Positions 8,721-17,598 are shown, numbered from the stretch's first letter. The stretch is DNA of 64,000 nucleotides from Streptomyces sp. (GCF_031181705.1 NZ_JAPSKN010000003.1:1-64000), one strand, 5' to 3'. Made by a program: numbers and translations. The notes: a model not told the origin generated them from the sequence alone.

Positions 8721-8885
8721 CCGCGAACCGGCCGAGGGGGGCTCGGCCGGTGCCGTCCGACCGTCCGGAGGGGGGCTCCGGAGGGTCGTGGTGCCGGTGG
8801 TCCGGCTGGGGGGCCGGGCACCCGGCGTCCGGCCGGGCCCAAGGGGGGACCGGGGCCGGCCGGAGTCACAGGGCGGGGGCAGGCC

Positions 8886-9719
8886 CTACTGGTAACTGAT
8901 GTCCGAGGCCTTGAACTTGCAGGTCTTGCCGTCCGGGCCGGCCGGCTTCAGCTCCGTGGGCTCCTTGCCCGTGTTGTTGCCCTCGAAGCGCACACAGGTC
9001 TTGATCTTCTTCTTGCTGTCGCCGTGGATGCGGATCCGCGACAGCGTGGCCGTGTCACCGTAGTTGGCGTTCACCCCGACGATCGAGTTCATCGGCGCCG
9101 TCACGTCGATGTCGTCCAGCACGATCGTGCGCTTGTACTGCGTCTTGCAGTTGCCGCAGGAGCGGACCAGCTTGCCGGCGTCCTGCACCTGGAAGCCCGA
9201 GACGCTCAGCGTGCCGGCGCCGTTGAACTGCAGCACCTTGTCGTCGGCGTTCCTCGCACCGCCGCCGATCACCTTGTACACCGCCGAGGAGGACTTGCCC
9301 TTGAAGCTGGCCGCGTCCTCGCCGACGTCCGTCCACCACACGTTCTGCAGCGTGCAACTGCCCTTGCAGTGCACGCCGTCGGCGGCCGGGGTGCCGATGA
9401 TGACGTTCTTCAGCACCGCGCCGTCGGCGAGCTCGAAGAGGGGGTCCTGGCCCTCGTCCTGGCTGTCGCCGCCGAGCGCGCCGGTGCCGTAGAACATCTT
9501 CATCCCGCCGTCGCGGACACCGGAGACCGCGATGGTCTTCGACACGGGCGTCTTGCCCTTGTCCGTGGGCCAGGAGGACGCGGCGCCCGCCGTCGACAGC
9601 ATCGACGTCGTGATGACCGCCGCTCCGGTGATGCCCAACGCCGACACCCCGGCGATCACCGCCCGCCGCTTGGTGACCCGGCGGCGGTGGCGGACGCGCT
9701 GTTCTGCTGGTGCAGTCAT
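8886..9719 (-). CDS. secreted pectate lyase, polysaccharide lyase family 3
   Basis: The protein has 277 residues from an ATG preceded by GAGGAA; the open frame continues upstream without a ribosome site. An Arg-rich n-region (RVRHRRRVTKRR) leads into a hydrophobic signal. The mature part is a short PL3 beta-helix with the signature DGVHCKGSCTLQNVWW, then TDVGEDAASFKG. Paired cysteines (CKGSC, CGNC) probably form disulphides. PL3 enzymes cut polygalacturonate by calcium-dependent beta-elimination, so this is a second lyase of different fold-family detail from the PL1 enzyme at 2692-4002. It is transcribed separately from the 398-6307 group and ends at its own hairpin. Confidence 0.9.
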   Translation of the reverse strand: MTAPAEQRVRHRRRVTKRRAVIAGVSALGITGAAVITTSMLSTAGAASSWPTDKGKTPVSKTIAVSGVRDGGMKMFYGTGALGGDSQDEGQDPLFELADGAVLKNVIIGTPAADGVHCKGSCTLQNVWWTDVGEDAASFKGKSSSAVYKVIGGGARNADDKVLQFNGAGTLSVSGFQVQDAGKLVRSCGNCKTQYKRTIVLDDIDVTAPMNSIVGVNANYGDTATLSRIRIHGDSKKKIKTCVRFEGNNTGKEPTELKPAGPDGKTCKFKASDISYQ

Positions 9720-9804
9720 GTACCGATTCCTCAGATGGGTGGTGACTCTTGCGCGAAGTGGTCGCCACCGGTGAGGAAAGGGTTGCCGCGTCTTCCGGTT
9801 TTTT

Positions 9805-10650
9805 TCACGAGTCGCCCTCGCCGCCGCCCACGGCGGCGAAACCACCGCCGACCGACAGCTGCCGGGAACCGGTCGCAGCCGTCACCGAGTAGCGGTCCGC
9901 GCCCGCGTCCCGGCCCCCGCGGTCGTGGTCGTACTGCCCGGCGAACACCCACTCGCCCGCCGGGACCGTACGGCCCTCCCTGAGCGTCCAGGTGTAGACG
10001 AGGAAGCCGTCCTCCTCGGCGACCGTGAGCGTGAAGTCGCCCTCGGGCAGGGTGCGCCAGGCGCCCGTCTCGGAGACACCGCCGGTCTGCGCGATCCGCA
10101 ACCGCACGGTCAGCGCGGTCAGTTGCTCGCGGTTCTTGAGGGTGACATTGCTCTGCGCCCAGAAGTCGTTGCTGTGCGGGTCGACCGAGCCGTCCGACCA
10201 CACCGGCCCGTCCTCGGTCGCGGCCGGCGTCCGCTGCGGGGCGGAAGGGCTCGGCGGGCGCGAGGGCGGCGGGCTCGGCCGCCGCTCCTCGGGCGAGCTG
10301 CTCGGCGCGGGGTCCACCGGCGGTGCGGGCGCCCGGCTCGTCGCCCGCGGCGACGGGGTGGGCGTCGGTGACGTCGCCACCTCCCGCTGCTCTGGGGCGG
10401 CCTCCTCCTTCACCGCGGACGCGACCGCGTACCCGCCCACCGCCAGCACCCCCGCCACCGCGGCCGTCGCGCCCGCCACCCGCAGCCAGCCGACCACCGG
10501 CGGACGCGTCGCCCGATGGCCGGAAGCGGCCGGACCGGTCATCCCGCGCTCGATCCGGGCCAGGATCCGCTCCCGGTCCGGCTCGTGGCTCCCGGCCGCC
10601 TCGTGCAGCCGGGCGCGCAGCTCCTCGTGCACGTCCCGCCGCATCGTCAT
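9805..10650 (-). CDS. membrane-anchored protein with extracellular domain, coupled to sigma factor gene
   Basis: The protein has 281 residues; its ATG overlaps the sigma factor stop (ATGA), so the two are translationally coupled. The order is: cytoplasmic N-terminus of about 50 residues (MRRDVHEELRARLHEAAG...), one membrane segment (about 53-75, VAGATAAVAGVLAVGGYAVA), a Pro/Ser/Thr-rich spacer (about 88-145) and a C-terminal beta-rich domain of about 130 residues. That domain (FWAQSNVTLKNREQLTALTV...) has alternating hydrophobic strands like a carbohydrate-binding or fibronectin-like sandwich. No zinc-finger HxxxCxxC motif is seen. The topology fits a membrane regulator of the neighbouring sigma factor that senses something outside the cell. 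This is inference; the family is not recognised. Confidence 0.65.
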   Translation of the reverse strand: MTMRRDVHEELRARLHEAAGSHEPDRERILARIERGMTGPAASGHRATRPPVVGWLRVAGATAAVAGVLAVGGYAVASAVKEEAAPEQREVATSPTPTPSPRATSRAPAPPVDPAPSSSPEERRPSPPPSRPPSPSAPQRTPAATEDGPVWSDGSVDPHSNDFWAQSNVTLKNREQLTALTVRLRIAQTGGVSETGAWRTLPEGDFTLTVAEEDGFLVYTWTLREGRTVPAGEWVFAGQYDHDRGGRDAGADRYSVTAATGSRQLSVGGGFAAVGGGEGDS

Positions 10651-11246
10651 CGGTCCCTTCCTCCGCCCTCACCGGTGCGCAAGCCTTCCACGGCGGGTGA
10701 GCAGCGGGGAGCGCCCAGCGCCGCGTGCATCCGCTGCGGCACCCCCTGCGTACCCAGCAGCCGCTGGAGTTCGGCCATCCCCTTCGAGGTCTGGCTCTTC
10801 ACCGTACCCACCGAGACGCCGAGGGCGAGCGCGGTGTCCTTCTCCGAGAGGTCGAAGGCGTGCCGCAGCACCACACAGGCCCGTTTGCGGAACGGCAGCC
10901 TGCGCAGGGCCTCCCGGACGTCGACGACGCCCGCGACGTCGGGGTTCTCGGTCCGCTCCTCGCGCTGCGACCAGAACAGCGCGACGCGCCGCCGTTCGCG
11001 CACCGCGCTGCGGATGCGGGTACGGGCCAGGTTGGCCACCACCCCGCGCGCGTACGCCGCCGGATGGTCGGCCGCGCGCACCCGGTCCCAGCGGTGCCAC
11101 AGCGCCAGCAACGCGTCCGCCGCCAGGTCGTCGGCGGTGTCCGGTTCGCCCGTCAGCAGGAAGGCCAGCCGGGACAGTTCGGCGTAGTGGCGCTCGAAGA
11201 AGGCGTGGAACTCCACGGAGGCGGCGTCGTCGACGACTGTGCCCAC
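10647..11246 (-). CDS. SigE-family RNA polymerase sigma factor (ECF type)
   Basis: The protein has 199 residues from a GTG with GGAGAGG six bases upstream. Region 2 is FHAFFERHYAELSRLAFLL followed by AADALLALWHRWDRV. Region 4 is REALRRLPFRKRACVVLRHAF, then the helix-turn-helix with ALALGVSVGTVKSQTSKGM. This is the SigE-like ECF group common in actinobacteria. It directs polymerase to its own promoter set. The coupled membrane protein is the likely partner. Whether it controls the adjacent pectate lyase gene or an envelope response cannot be told from sequence. Confidence 0.85.
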   Translation of the reverse strand: MGTVVDDAASVEFHAFFERHYAELSRLAFLLTGEPDTADDLAADALLALWHRWDRVRAADHPAAYARGVVANLARTRIRSAVRERRRVALFWSQREERTENPDVAGVVDVREALRRLPFRKRACVVLRHAFDLSEKDTALALGVSVGTVKSQTSKGMAELQRLLGTQGVPQRMHAALGAPRCSPAVEGLRTGEGGGRDR

Positions 11247-11301
11247 GGGCGACCTCTCCTCGCAGCGGCGCGGGCACTCCCGGACGGGGGCGCCCTGTGA
11301 G

Positions 11302-11317
11302 TGTCATGTAGATGACA
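11302..11317. promoter_or_regulatory. inverted repeat upstream of sigma factor gene
   Basis: TGTCATGTAGATGACA is a 6+4+6 perfect inverted repeat about 56 bp upstream of the sigma factor start, in the 268-bp divergent region shared with the purine permease gene. It may be an operator; the binding protein is unknown. Confidence 0.35.
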
Positions 11318-11514
11318 TGTGGTCATCCGGAGGGGACCGGACGAGATCCGGAAGCGTAGCAGCGATCCCGGGATGGTTCGTACGGAGCTTCGAACGGCGT
11401 GTGGCGGGCCGAACTCTGATTCCGTAACACGGAGAAAACCCGAACCGGGTTCAGCACGGGCACAATCCGGCCAGCATCCGCACACAGATCACCCGGCACC
11501 GAGGAGCACGCACG

Positions 11515-12972
11515 ATGTCCGAACCGCAGCAGGTCACCGACCGGCCGGCCGCCGGCCCGCCCCCGGCCCACAGCGTCGACCGGTTCTTCCGGATCTCCGA
11601 GCGGGGCTCCACCCTCGGCCGGGAGATACGCGGCGGCTTCGCCACCTTCTTCACGATGGCCTACATCCTCGTCCTGAATCCCATCATCCTGGGCAGCGCG
11701 AAGGACATATCCGGGCACCAGCTGGACGCCGTCCAACTCACCACCGCCACCGCCCTGGTGGCCGCCGTCATGACGATCATCATGGGCGTCGCCGGCAACC
11801 TCCCCCTCGCGCTGGCCGCCGGACTCGGCCTGAACGCCGTGCTCGCCTTCCAGATCGCCCCGCTGATGAGCTGGGACGACGCGATGGGCCTGATCGTCCT
11901 CGAAGGCCTGCTGATCTGCCTGCTGGTGGTGACCGGGTTGCGCGAGGCCGTCATGCACGCCATCCCCCAGCCGCTGAAGCAGGCGATCAGCGTCGGCATC
12001 GGCCTGTTCATCGCCTTCATCGGCTTCGTCGACGCCGGGTTCGTCAGCCGCATCCCGGACGCCGCCAACACCACCGTGCCCGTGCAGCTGGGCGGCACCG
12101 GCACCCTCACCGGCTGGCCGATCCTCGTCTTCTGCCTCGGCGTGCTGCTGACGGTCGCCCTGCTCGCCCGCAAGGTCAAGGGCGCCATCCTGATCAGCAT
12201 CGTCACCATGACGGCCGTGGCCATAGTGATCAACGCCACGGCCGACATCAAGTCCTGGGGCCTGACCACACCGTCCTGGCCCGACCGGATCGTCGACGCG
12301 CCCGACTTCGGACTCCTCGGCGACTTCGACCTGTTCGGCGCCTTCAGCGCTCCCGGCGTCGGCGTCGTCACCGTCGTCCTGCTGGTCTTCACGCTGATCC
12401 TGTCCGACTTCTTCGACACCATGGGCACGGTCGTCGGCATCAGCGCCGAGGCGGGCCTGCTCGACGAGGAGGGCAAGGTCCCGAACCTCGGCCGGGTGCT
12501 GCTGATCGACGGCGCCGCGGCCGTCGCGGGCGGAGCCGCCTCCGCCTCCTCCGCGACCTCCTACATCGAGTCCGCTGCCGGTGTCGGCGAGGGCGCGCGC
12601 ACCGGCTTCTCCAACCTGGTCACCGGCGGCCTGTTCGCCCTCGCCCTGTTCCTGACGCCGCTGCTGACCATCGTCCCGCTGCAGGCGGCCGCCCCCGCCC
12701 TGGTCGCGGTCGGCTTCCTGATGATGACCCAGGTCAAGCACATCGACTGGGACCGCTACGACATCGCGGTCCCCGCGTTCCTCACCATCGCCGTGATGCC
12801 GTTCACCTACTCCATCACCAACGGCATCGGCGCCGGCTTCCTCGCCTACGTCGTCATCAAGACCGTCCTCGGCAAGGCCAGGGAGGTGCACTGGCTGCTG
12901 TGGGCGACCTCGGCGCTGTTCCTCGTGTACTTCGCGATCGATCCGATCGAGCAGCTTCTGGGAGCGAAGTAG
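11515..12972 (+). CDS. NCS2-family purine permease (AzgA-like)
   Basis: The protein has 485 residues from an ATG preceded by GAGGAG. It has about twelve to fourteen hydrophobic segments and the motifs of the adenine/guanine/hypoxanthine branch of NCS2 transporters: FATFFTMAYILVLNP near the N-terminus, AAGLGLNAVLAF, DFFDTMGTVVGI and the SATSYIESAAGVGEGARTG loop that contributes to the substrate site. It would import purine bases with protons across the cytoplasmic membrane. It is transcribed alone and ends at a strong shared terminator. Confidence 0.9.
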   Translation: MSEPQQVTDRPAAGPPPAHSVDRFFRISERGSTLGREIRGGFATFFTMAYILVLNPIILGSAKDISGHQLDAVQLTTATALVAAVMTIIMGVAGNLPLALAAGLGLNAVLAFQIAPLMSWDDAMGLIVLEGLLICLLVVTGLREAVMHAIPQPLKQAISVGIGLFIAFIGFVDAGFVSRIPDAANTTVPVQLGGTGTLTGWPILVFCLGVLLTVALLARKVKGAILISIVTMTAVAIVINATADIKSWGLTTPSWPDRIVDAPDFGLLGDFDLFGAFSAPGVGVVTVVLLVFTLILSDFFDTMGTVVGISAEAGLLDEEGKVPNLGRVLLIDGAAAVAGGAASASSATSYIESAAGVGEGARTGFSNLVTGGLFALALFLTPLLTIVPLQAAAPALVAVGFLMMTQVKHIDWDRYDIAVPAFLTIAVMPFTYSITNGIGAGFLAYVVIKTVLGKAREVHWLLWATSALFLVYFAIDPIEQLLGAK

Positions 12973-12992
12973 GCGAAGCAGGCGAAGCAACG

Positions 12993-13032
12993 GCGAAGGG
13001 CCGCCCCCGGGGGGAAGGGGGCGGCCCTTCGC
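12993..13032. terminator. bidirectional terminator
   Basis: A perfect 16-bp stem (GCGAAGGGCCGCCCCC and its complement) with an 8-base loop lies between the convergent purine permease and penicillin-binding protein genes. It probably ends both transcripts. Confidence 0.85.
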
Positions 13033-13062
13033 TCGTACAGACGCCTTTCGCCCGGCCGGGGT

Positions 13063-14520
13063 TCAGTCCTTCAGCGCCGCTTCCATCATCGCCTTCGCGA
13101 CCGGCGCCGCGAGCCCGTTGCCGCTGACCTCCGAGCGGGCCGCGTCCGACTGCTCCACGACCACCGCCACGGCGACCTCCTTGCCCGACGCGTCGGACTT
13201 CCCGTACGAGGTGAACCAGGCGTACGGCACCTGGCTGTTGTTCTCGCCGTGCTGCGCCGTGCCCGTCTTGCCGCCCACCGTCGCGCCCGGGACCCGCGCG
13301 TTCGTGCCCGTGCCCGTCTCCACGACCGTCCGCATCGCCGACTGCAGCTGCTCGGCGGTCGAGGCGGAGACGATCTCCTTTGCACCCGCCTGGTCGTCGT
13401 AGTCCTGCAGCACGTCACCGCCGCTGCCGGTGATCTGCGAAACCAGGTGCGGCGCGACCAGCTTGCCGCCGTTGGCGATGGCCGCCGACACCATGGCCAT
13501 CTGCAGGGGCGTGGCGGTGACGTCGAACTGGCCGATGCCCGTCAGGGCCGTCTCCGACGGGTACATGTCGGAGGGGTACACGCTCGTGTAGGCCCGGACC
13601 GGCACGTCCTGCTCGTCGTCGTTGAAGCCGAACCTCTCGGCCATCGCCCTGACCTTGTCCTCGCCGAGCTTCACGGCCATCTTCGCGAAGACGTTGTTGC
13701 ACGAGTACTCCAGCGCCGTGCGGATCGTGGCGTTGGTGCAGGGCGCGTTCGGGTTCTCGTTGGTCAGCTGCCGGGTGGTGCCCGGCAGGGTGTACGGGTC
13801 CGGGCTGTCGGTGCGCTCGTCGACCGACGAGTACAGCCCGTCCTCCAGCGCCGCAGCGGCCACGACCAGCTTGAACGTCGAACCGGGCGGCAGTGGCTGC
13901 CGCAGCGCGCGGTTGGTCAGCGGCTTGTCCGGATCCCCGGTGAGCTTCTTCCAGGCCGCCCCCGCCGTGTTGGCGTCGGTCAGCGACGAGGGATCGTAGG
14001 ACGGCGTCGACACGACCGCCAGGATCCTCCCGGTCCGCGGGTCGAGGGCGACGGCCCCGCCCTTCTTGTCGCCGAGCGCGTCGTACGCCGCCTTCTGCAC
14101 GTCCGGGTCGATCGTCGTCACCACGTTGCCCGGGTCGGCCCGCTGGTTGGTGAGCGTGTCCAGCACCGACTTCAGACGGCTGTCCGTGCCGTTGAGCAGG
14201 TCGGTGTAGATGCCCTCCAGCTGGGTCGGCGCGTAGGCCTGCGACGCGTATCCCGTCACCGCCGCGTACAGCGGGCCGTCCGTGTACGTGCGTTTGTACC
14301 TGAGGTCGCCCGTCTTCGTCGGGGCCGAGCCGGTGACCGACCGGCCGCCCACGATGATGTTCCCGAGCGGCGCCGAGTACGTCAGAATCGCGTTCCGCCG
14401 GTTGTCCTTGTCGTCTGCCAGCGCCCGGCCCTCGTAGAACTGCACCCAGGTCGCCCTGACCAGCAGGGCCAACACCAGCAGCAGTGTGAAGACCGATGCG
14501 CGCCTGATCGTCTTGTTCAT
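13063..14520 (-). CDS. class B penicillin-binding protein (transpeptidase)
   Basis: The protein has 485 residues with one N-terminal membrane anchor (VFTLLLVLALLVRATWV). An N-terminal dimerisation-like module is followed by the transpeptidase domain from about residue 150. The acylation motif is STFK (Ser214, Lys217), the second motif is SCN (Ser273-Asn275) and the third is KTGTAQ (Lys418). All three are intact, so it should cross-link peptidoglycan outside the membrane and bind beta-lactams. It resembles the PbpA/FtsI-like proteins with which Streptomyces is richly supplied; no cell-division or rodA-like gene is adjacent. Its specific role is unknown. Confidence 0.92.
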   Translation of the reverse strand: MNKTIRRASVFTLLLVLALLVRATWVQFYEGRALADDKDNRRNAILTYSAPLGNIIVGGRSVTGSAPTKTGDLRYKRTYTDGPLYAAVTGYASQAYAPTQLEGIYTDLLNGTDSRLKSVLDTLTNQRADPGNVVTTIDPDVQKAAYDALGDKKGGAVALDPRTGRILAVVSTPSYDPSSLTDANTAGAAWKKLTGDPDKPLTNRALRQPLPPGSTFKLVVAAAALEDGLYSSVDERTDSPDPYTLPGTTRQLTNENPNAPCTNATIRTALEYSCNNVFAKMAVKLGEDKVRAMAERFGFNDDEQDVPVRAYTSVYPSDMYPSETALTGIGQFDVTATPLQMAMVSAAIANGGKLVAPHLVSQITGSGGDVLQDYDDQAGAKEIVSASTAEQLQSAMRTVVETGTGTNARVPGATVGGKTGTAQHGENNSQVPYAWFTSYGKSDASGKEVAVAVVVEQSDAARSEVSGNGLAAPVAKAMMEAALKD

Positions 14521-14595
14521 ACCGAACTGGAAGACGAGTCGCGCGGGGCGGATCGTTCCCGTCCGTCCGGGTTCACCTCCGCCCGCCCCCTTTTC

Positions 14596-15258
14596 TCATC
14601 CGCCGTTCAGGAAGCCCGCCTCGTACGCCGCGATCACCGCCTGCGTCCGGTCCCGGGTGCCCGTCTTGGCCAGGACCGCCGCGACGTGCGACTTCACCGT
14701 GGCCGGGCCGACCCGAAGCCGGCGCGCGATCTCCGCGTTGGTCAGGCCCCGCGCCAGGTGCCGCAGCACCTCCCCCTCGCGCGCCGTGAGCTTCGCCACC
14801 CACGTGGGCGGGGCCGGGTGCGCGCGGGCGTGCTCGGTGGCCAGGGTGCGCACGGCCGCCGGGAAGAGCAGGCTGTCGCTGCGCGCCACCAGCCGGACCG
14901 CCTGCACGAGCGCGTCGGCGTCGGCCCGCTTCAGCAGGAACCCGGCGGCCCCGGCGCGCAGCGCGTCGTACACGTAGGAGTCGTTCTCGAACGTCGTCAC
15001 GACGACGATCCGGGGCGGCTCGGCCAGGGTGGCCAGGATCTGCTCGGTGGCGCGGATGCCGTCGATGCCCGGCATCCGGACGTCCATGAGGACGACGTCC
15101 GGACGCAGGTCCCGCACGAGGGAGACGGCCTCCGCGCCGGTGGCCGCCTCGCCCGCCACCTCCAGGTCGGGCTCGGCCGAGAGGATGGCGCGCAGCGCGG
15201 TGCGGACCATGCGCTCATCGTCGGCCAGGACGACGCGGATCGGGCTCGGGCGGCTCAT
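14596..15258 (-). CDS. NarL/LuxR-family response regulator
   Basis: The protein has 220 residues. The receiver domain has the acidic pair Asp13-Asp14, the phospho-acceptor Asp59 in VLMDVRMPG, and a conserved Lys in FLLKRADAD. The C-terminal LuxR helix-turn-helix is LTAREGEVLRHLARG, then LTNAEIARRLRVGPATVKSH. The ATG overlaps the kinase stop (ATGA), so the two form a co-translated pair. It would bind DNA when phosphorylated by that kinase. Targets are unknown; the overlapping upstream membrane-protein gene is the obvious candidate part of the same pathway. Confidence 0.92.
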   Translation of the reverse strand: MSRPSPIRVVLADDERMVRTALRAILSAEPDLEVAGEAATGAEAVSLVRDLRPDVVLMDVRMPGIDGIRATEQILATLAEPPRIVVVTTFENDSYVYDALRAGAAGFLLKRADADALVQAVRLVARSDSLLFPAAVRTLATEHARAHPAPPTWVAKLTAREGEVLRHLARGLTNAEIARRLRVGPATVKSHVAAVLAKTGTRDRTQAVIAAYEAGFLNGG

Positions 15259-16514
15259 GCGGGTCCCTTCAGCGGCAGGCGTACGTGCAGACGGAAGACC
15301 TCCCGGGCCGGTCCGGTGGTTCCCGCCGTCATCGTGCCGCCCAGCAGCCTGACCCGGTCCGCGATGCCCCGCAGGCCGTGGCCGCCGCCGGGCCGGGAGG
15401 ACACCGGCCCGGTCACCGGGTTCTCCACGGTGATCGTCAGTTCCCCGTCCGCCACCCCGATCCGCACGTCCACGGCGACCCCCTCACCGGCGTGCCTGAG
15501 GGCGTTGCTCAGCCCCTCCTGCACGATGCGGTAGGCCTCGCGGGACACGAGCGGGGGCAGCGCCCCGACGTCGGCGGCGACCGTGGCGGACACGCGCTGC
15601 CCGCCCGCCCGGGTCCGGGCCAGCAGGCCGTCCAGGTCGGCGGCGAGGGTGGGCGCCAGGGCTGTGCCCGGACCGTCGCCCTCGCGCAACACGCCCAGCA
15701 CGGCGTCGAGTTCGCCCACCGTGCGCCGGGTCGTGTCCTCGATCGCGGCGAGGGCCTCGCGCACGAACTCCGGGTCGGAGTCCAGGACCCGGCGGGCCGC
15801 GCCCGCCTGCAGGGTGACCGCGCTCAGCGCGTGCCCGACGGAGTCGTGCAGCTCCCGCGCCAGCCGGTTGCGCACGGCGAGGTCGGCGGCGCGTGCCTCG
15901 GCGGCGGCCAGCCGGTCCTGCGGCGTGGGCCCCAGCAGCCTCGGCGCCCAGTGGGCCAGCAGGGCGCCGCAGCCGGCCGCGCAGCCCGCCAGAGCCGCGA
16001 GCGAGACCAGGCCCACGACCGGAGCGAGGGCCAGCGCCCAGGTGTGGTCGAGGACCTGGGGCAGCCCGAGCCGGGTACCGCGCAGTCCCGCGAAGACCGG
16101 CAGCGCGATCAGCACGGCGGCGAACGGCGGCAGGGCCAGCGACATCCCCGCGATGATCCCGCCGACGCCTAGGTGCAGCGTGAACCAGGCCGCCGTGCGC
16201 CCCTTCTCACCGCGCGTGCGGGCCGGTTCGAGGGCGAGCCGCTCCGCGTCGACCCCGCACAGCCAGCGCACGGCGGCGGCCTCCAGCGGCCGGGTCAGCG
16301 GGAACAGGGACGTGACGGCGGCGATCGGCAGTCCCACACCGAACGAGGCGAGCTGGAGCGGGAAGGACCCGAAGACGTTCCGCGATCCGGTGACCGGGCC
16401 GATGACCGCCTCCCCGACCAGGACGTAGGGCATGGCGAGCGCGCCGCCGAGGATCAGATGCACCCAGCGCAGCCGCGCCCGCCGGCCGAACAGGAACCGG
16501 GCGGCACCCTTCAC
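15255..16514 (-). CDS. sensor histidine kinase (HisKA_3 type)
   Basis: The protein has 419 residues starting at a GTG that overlaps the preceding stop (GTGA). Four or more hydrophobic segments fill residues 18-190. The dimerisation/phospho-acceptor helix is RNRLARELHDSVGHALS (His223). The ATP-binding domain has N-box-like EGLSNALRHA and a G-box GGGHGLRGIADRV. It has no periplasmic sensing domain, so the signal is probably sensed within the membrane. It phosphorylates the adjacent NarL-type regulator. Confidence 0.9.
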   Translation of the reverse strand: MKGAARFLFGRRARLRWVHLILGGALAMPYVLVGEAVIGPVTGSRNVFGSFPLQLASFGVGLPIAAVTSLFPLTRPLEAAAVRWLCGVDAERLALEPARTRGEKGRTAAWFTLHLGVGGIIAGMSLALPPFAAVLIALPVFAGLRGTRLGLPQVLDHTWALALAPVVGLVSLAALAGCAAGCGALLAHWAPRLLGPTPQDRLAAAEARAADLAVRNRLARELHDSVGHALSAVTLQAGAARRVLDSDPEFVREALAAIEDTTRRTVGELDAVLGVLREGDGPGTALAPTLAADLDGLLARTRAGGQRVSATVAADVGALPPLVSREAYRIVQEGLSNALRHAGEGVAVDVRIGVADGELTITVENPVTGPVSSRPGGGHGLRGIADRVRLLGGTMTAGTTGPAREVFRLHVRLPLKGPA

Positions 16515-17509
16515 GCCGTCCGCCGCGCGGACCCGGCCGCACGCTCCGCGAAGAAGTAGGCGCCGAGGGCCGCGACGAGGAAGCCGGAGAGCATCTGCCC
16601 AGCGTAGGCGAGGCTCATCAGCGGCGTCGGCCGGTCCGCGACGTCCTTGACACCTCCGAGGGAGGCGAGCGAGAGCCAGCCGCCCCAACAGGCCACGGCC
16701 CCGGAACCGACCCAGGCGAGGCCCAGCGGCACGGCCACGGGCAGGGCCCGGCCGCGCCGGAAGGCCAGCGACAGCGCTCCGGCGACGGCCGCCAGCAGGA
16801 AGCACGCGAAGACGGCCTCCAGGACGTGGAAGTCACCGGTGCGGCCGGCGGCCCGCCCGGCGCCGAGCCCGGCGGTGCCGCCGCAGGCCCACAGCAGGTG
16901 CAGGGTGAGCGGCGGCAGGGCGGCGACGGTGGCGGCGACGGCGAGGGCGCGATGGGCCGGTTTGAGGTCGCCGACGGGCAGCTCCCACACCCGCCCGCGC
17001 CACAGCCGCCCCCAGCGGTCCCGTGCGTGGAGCGCGAACAGCCCGCCCAGGGCGAGGCCCTGGAGGAGGAACCCCGCGTACACGACGGCGAACACCCACT
17101 CCGCCAGGAAGGGCTCCCGCCCCGCCGGCCGCGCACCGCCGCCGCCGCCGAACGCCCGCACGGCCAGCTGTGCCGGGAAGCCCGCCATGATCGGCGCGAG
17201 CAGCCCGGTGGCGACCCAGACCGGGAACGCGAGCAGCCACGCGGGCACCCTGAGCCCCCACGGCCGGGTCAGCACCAGCGCCAGCACGATCACCGCGCTG
17301 TCCAGCAGCACGGAGAGGGTGTTGATCACAGCCATGGTGAGGCGGTCGTCCAGCAGCGCGCTGCCCGCGGGGATCCCGAGGTGACTCCCGGCGATCCAGG
17401 CGGCCTTGAGCCCGAGGTAGGGCAGGCAGGAGACGACGGCGACGGCACGGAGGATCCGCCGGGTGCGACCGGGACCGGCAGTGGTGCGGGGAGGGAGCGA
17501 CTGCGTCAT
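16511..17509 (-). CDS. multi-pass membrane protein of unknown function in the two-component operon
   Basis: The protein has 332 residues from ATG (MTQSLPPRTT). About seven hydrophobic segments are visible, for example ILRAVAVVSCLPYLGLKAAWI, TLSVLLDSAVIVLALVLT and LSGFLVAALGAYFFAE at the C-terminus. No family motif is recognised. It is the first gene of a three-gene operon and its stop overlaps the kinase start (GTGA), so it is made in step with the kinase. It may be an accessory sensor or the output of the pathway; both are guesses. Confidence 0.7.
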   Translation of the reverse strand: MTQSLPPRTTAGPGRTRRILRAVAVVSCLPYLGLKAAWIAGSHLGIPAGSALLDDRLTMAVINTLSVLLDSAVIVLALVLTRPWGLRVPAWLLAFPVWVATGLLAPIMAGFPAQLAVRAFGGGGGARPAGREPFLAEWVFAVVYAGFLLQGLALGGLFALHARDRWGRLWRGRVWELPVGDLKPAHRALAVAATVAALPPLTLHLLWACGGTAGLGAGRAAGRTGDFHVLEAVFACFLLAAVAGALSLAFRRGRALPVAVPLGLAWVGSGAVACWGGWLSLASLGGVKDVADRPTPLMSLAYAGQMLSGFLVAALGAYFFAERAAGSARRTA

Positions 17510-17598
17510 GCGCCCAGGCTGCCGTGGCGAAGCCCGCGGCCACCTCCTGCGCGCCGACGATCCGTCTCCGCCGCACGGGGGAGACCCTCCCGCCCGGC

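Larger units (their letters stand above)
8528..8885. other. intergenic region between GH43 and PL3 pectate lyase genes
   Basis: This 358-bp non-coding stretch contains the leader of the GH43 gene, a GAAACTTTCGAAA palindromic motif (8632-8644) and, further from GH43, the strong hairpin that ends the PL3 transcript (8686-8720). Nothing else in it looks coding. Confidence 0.6.
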
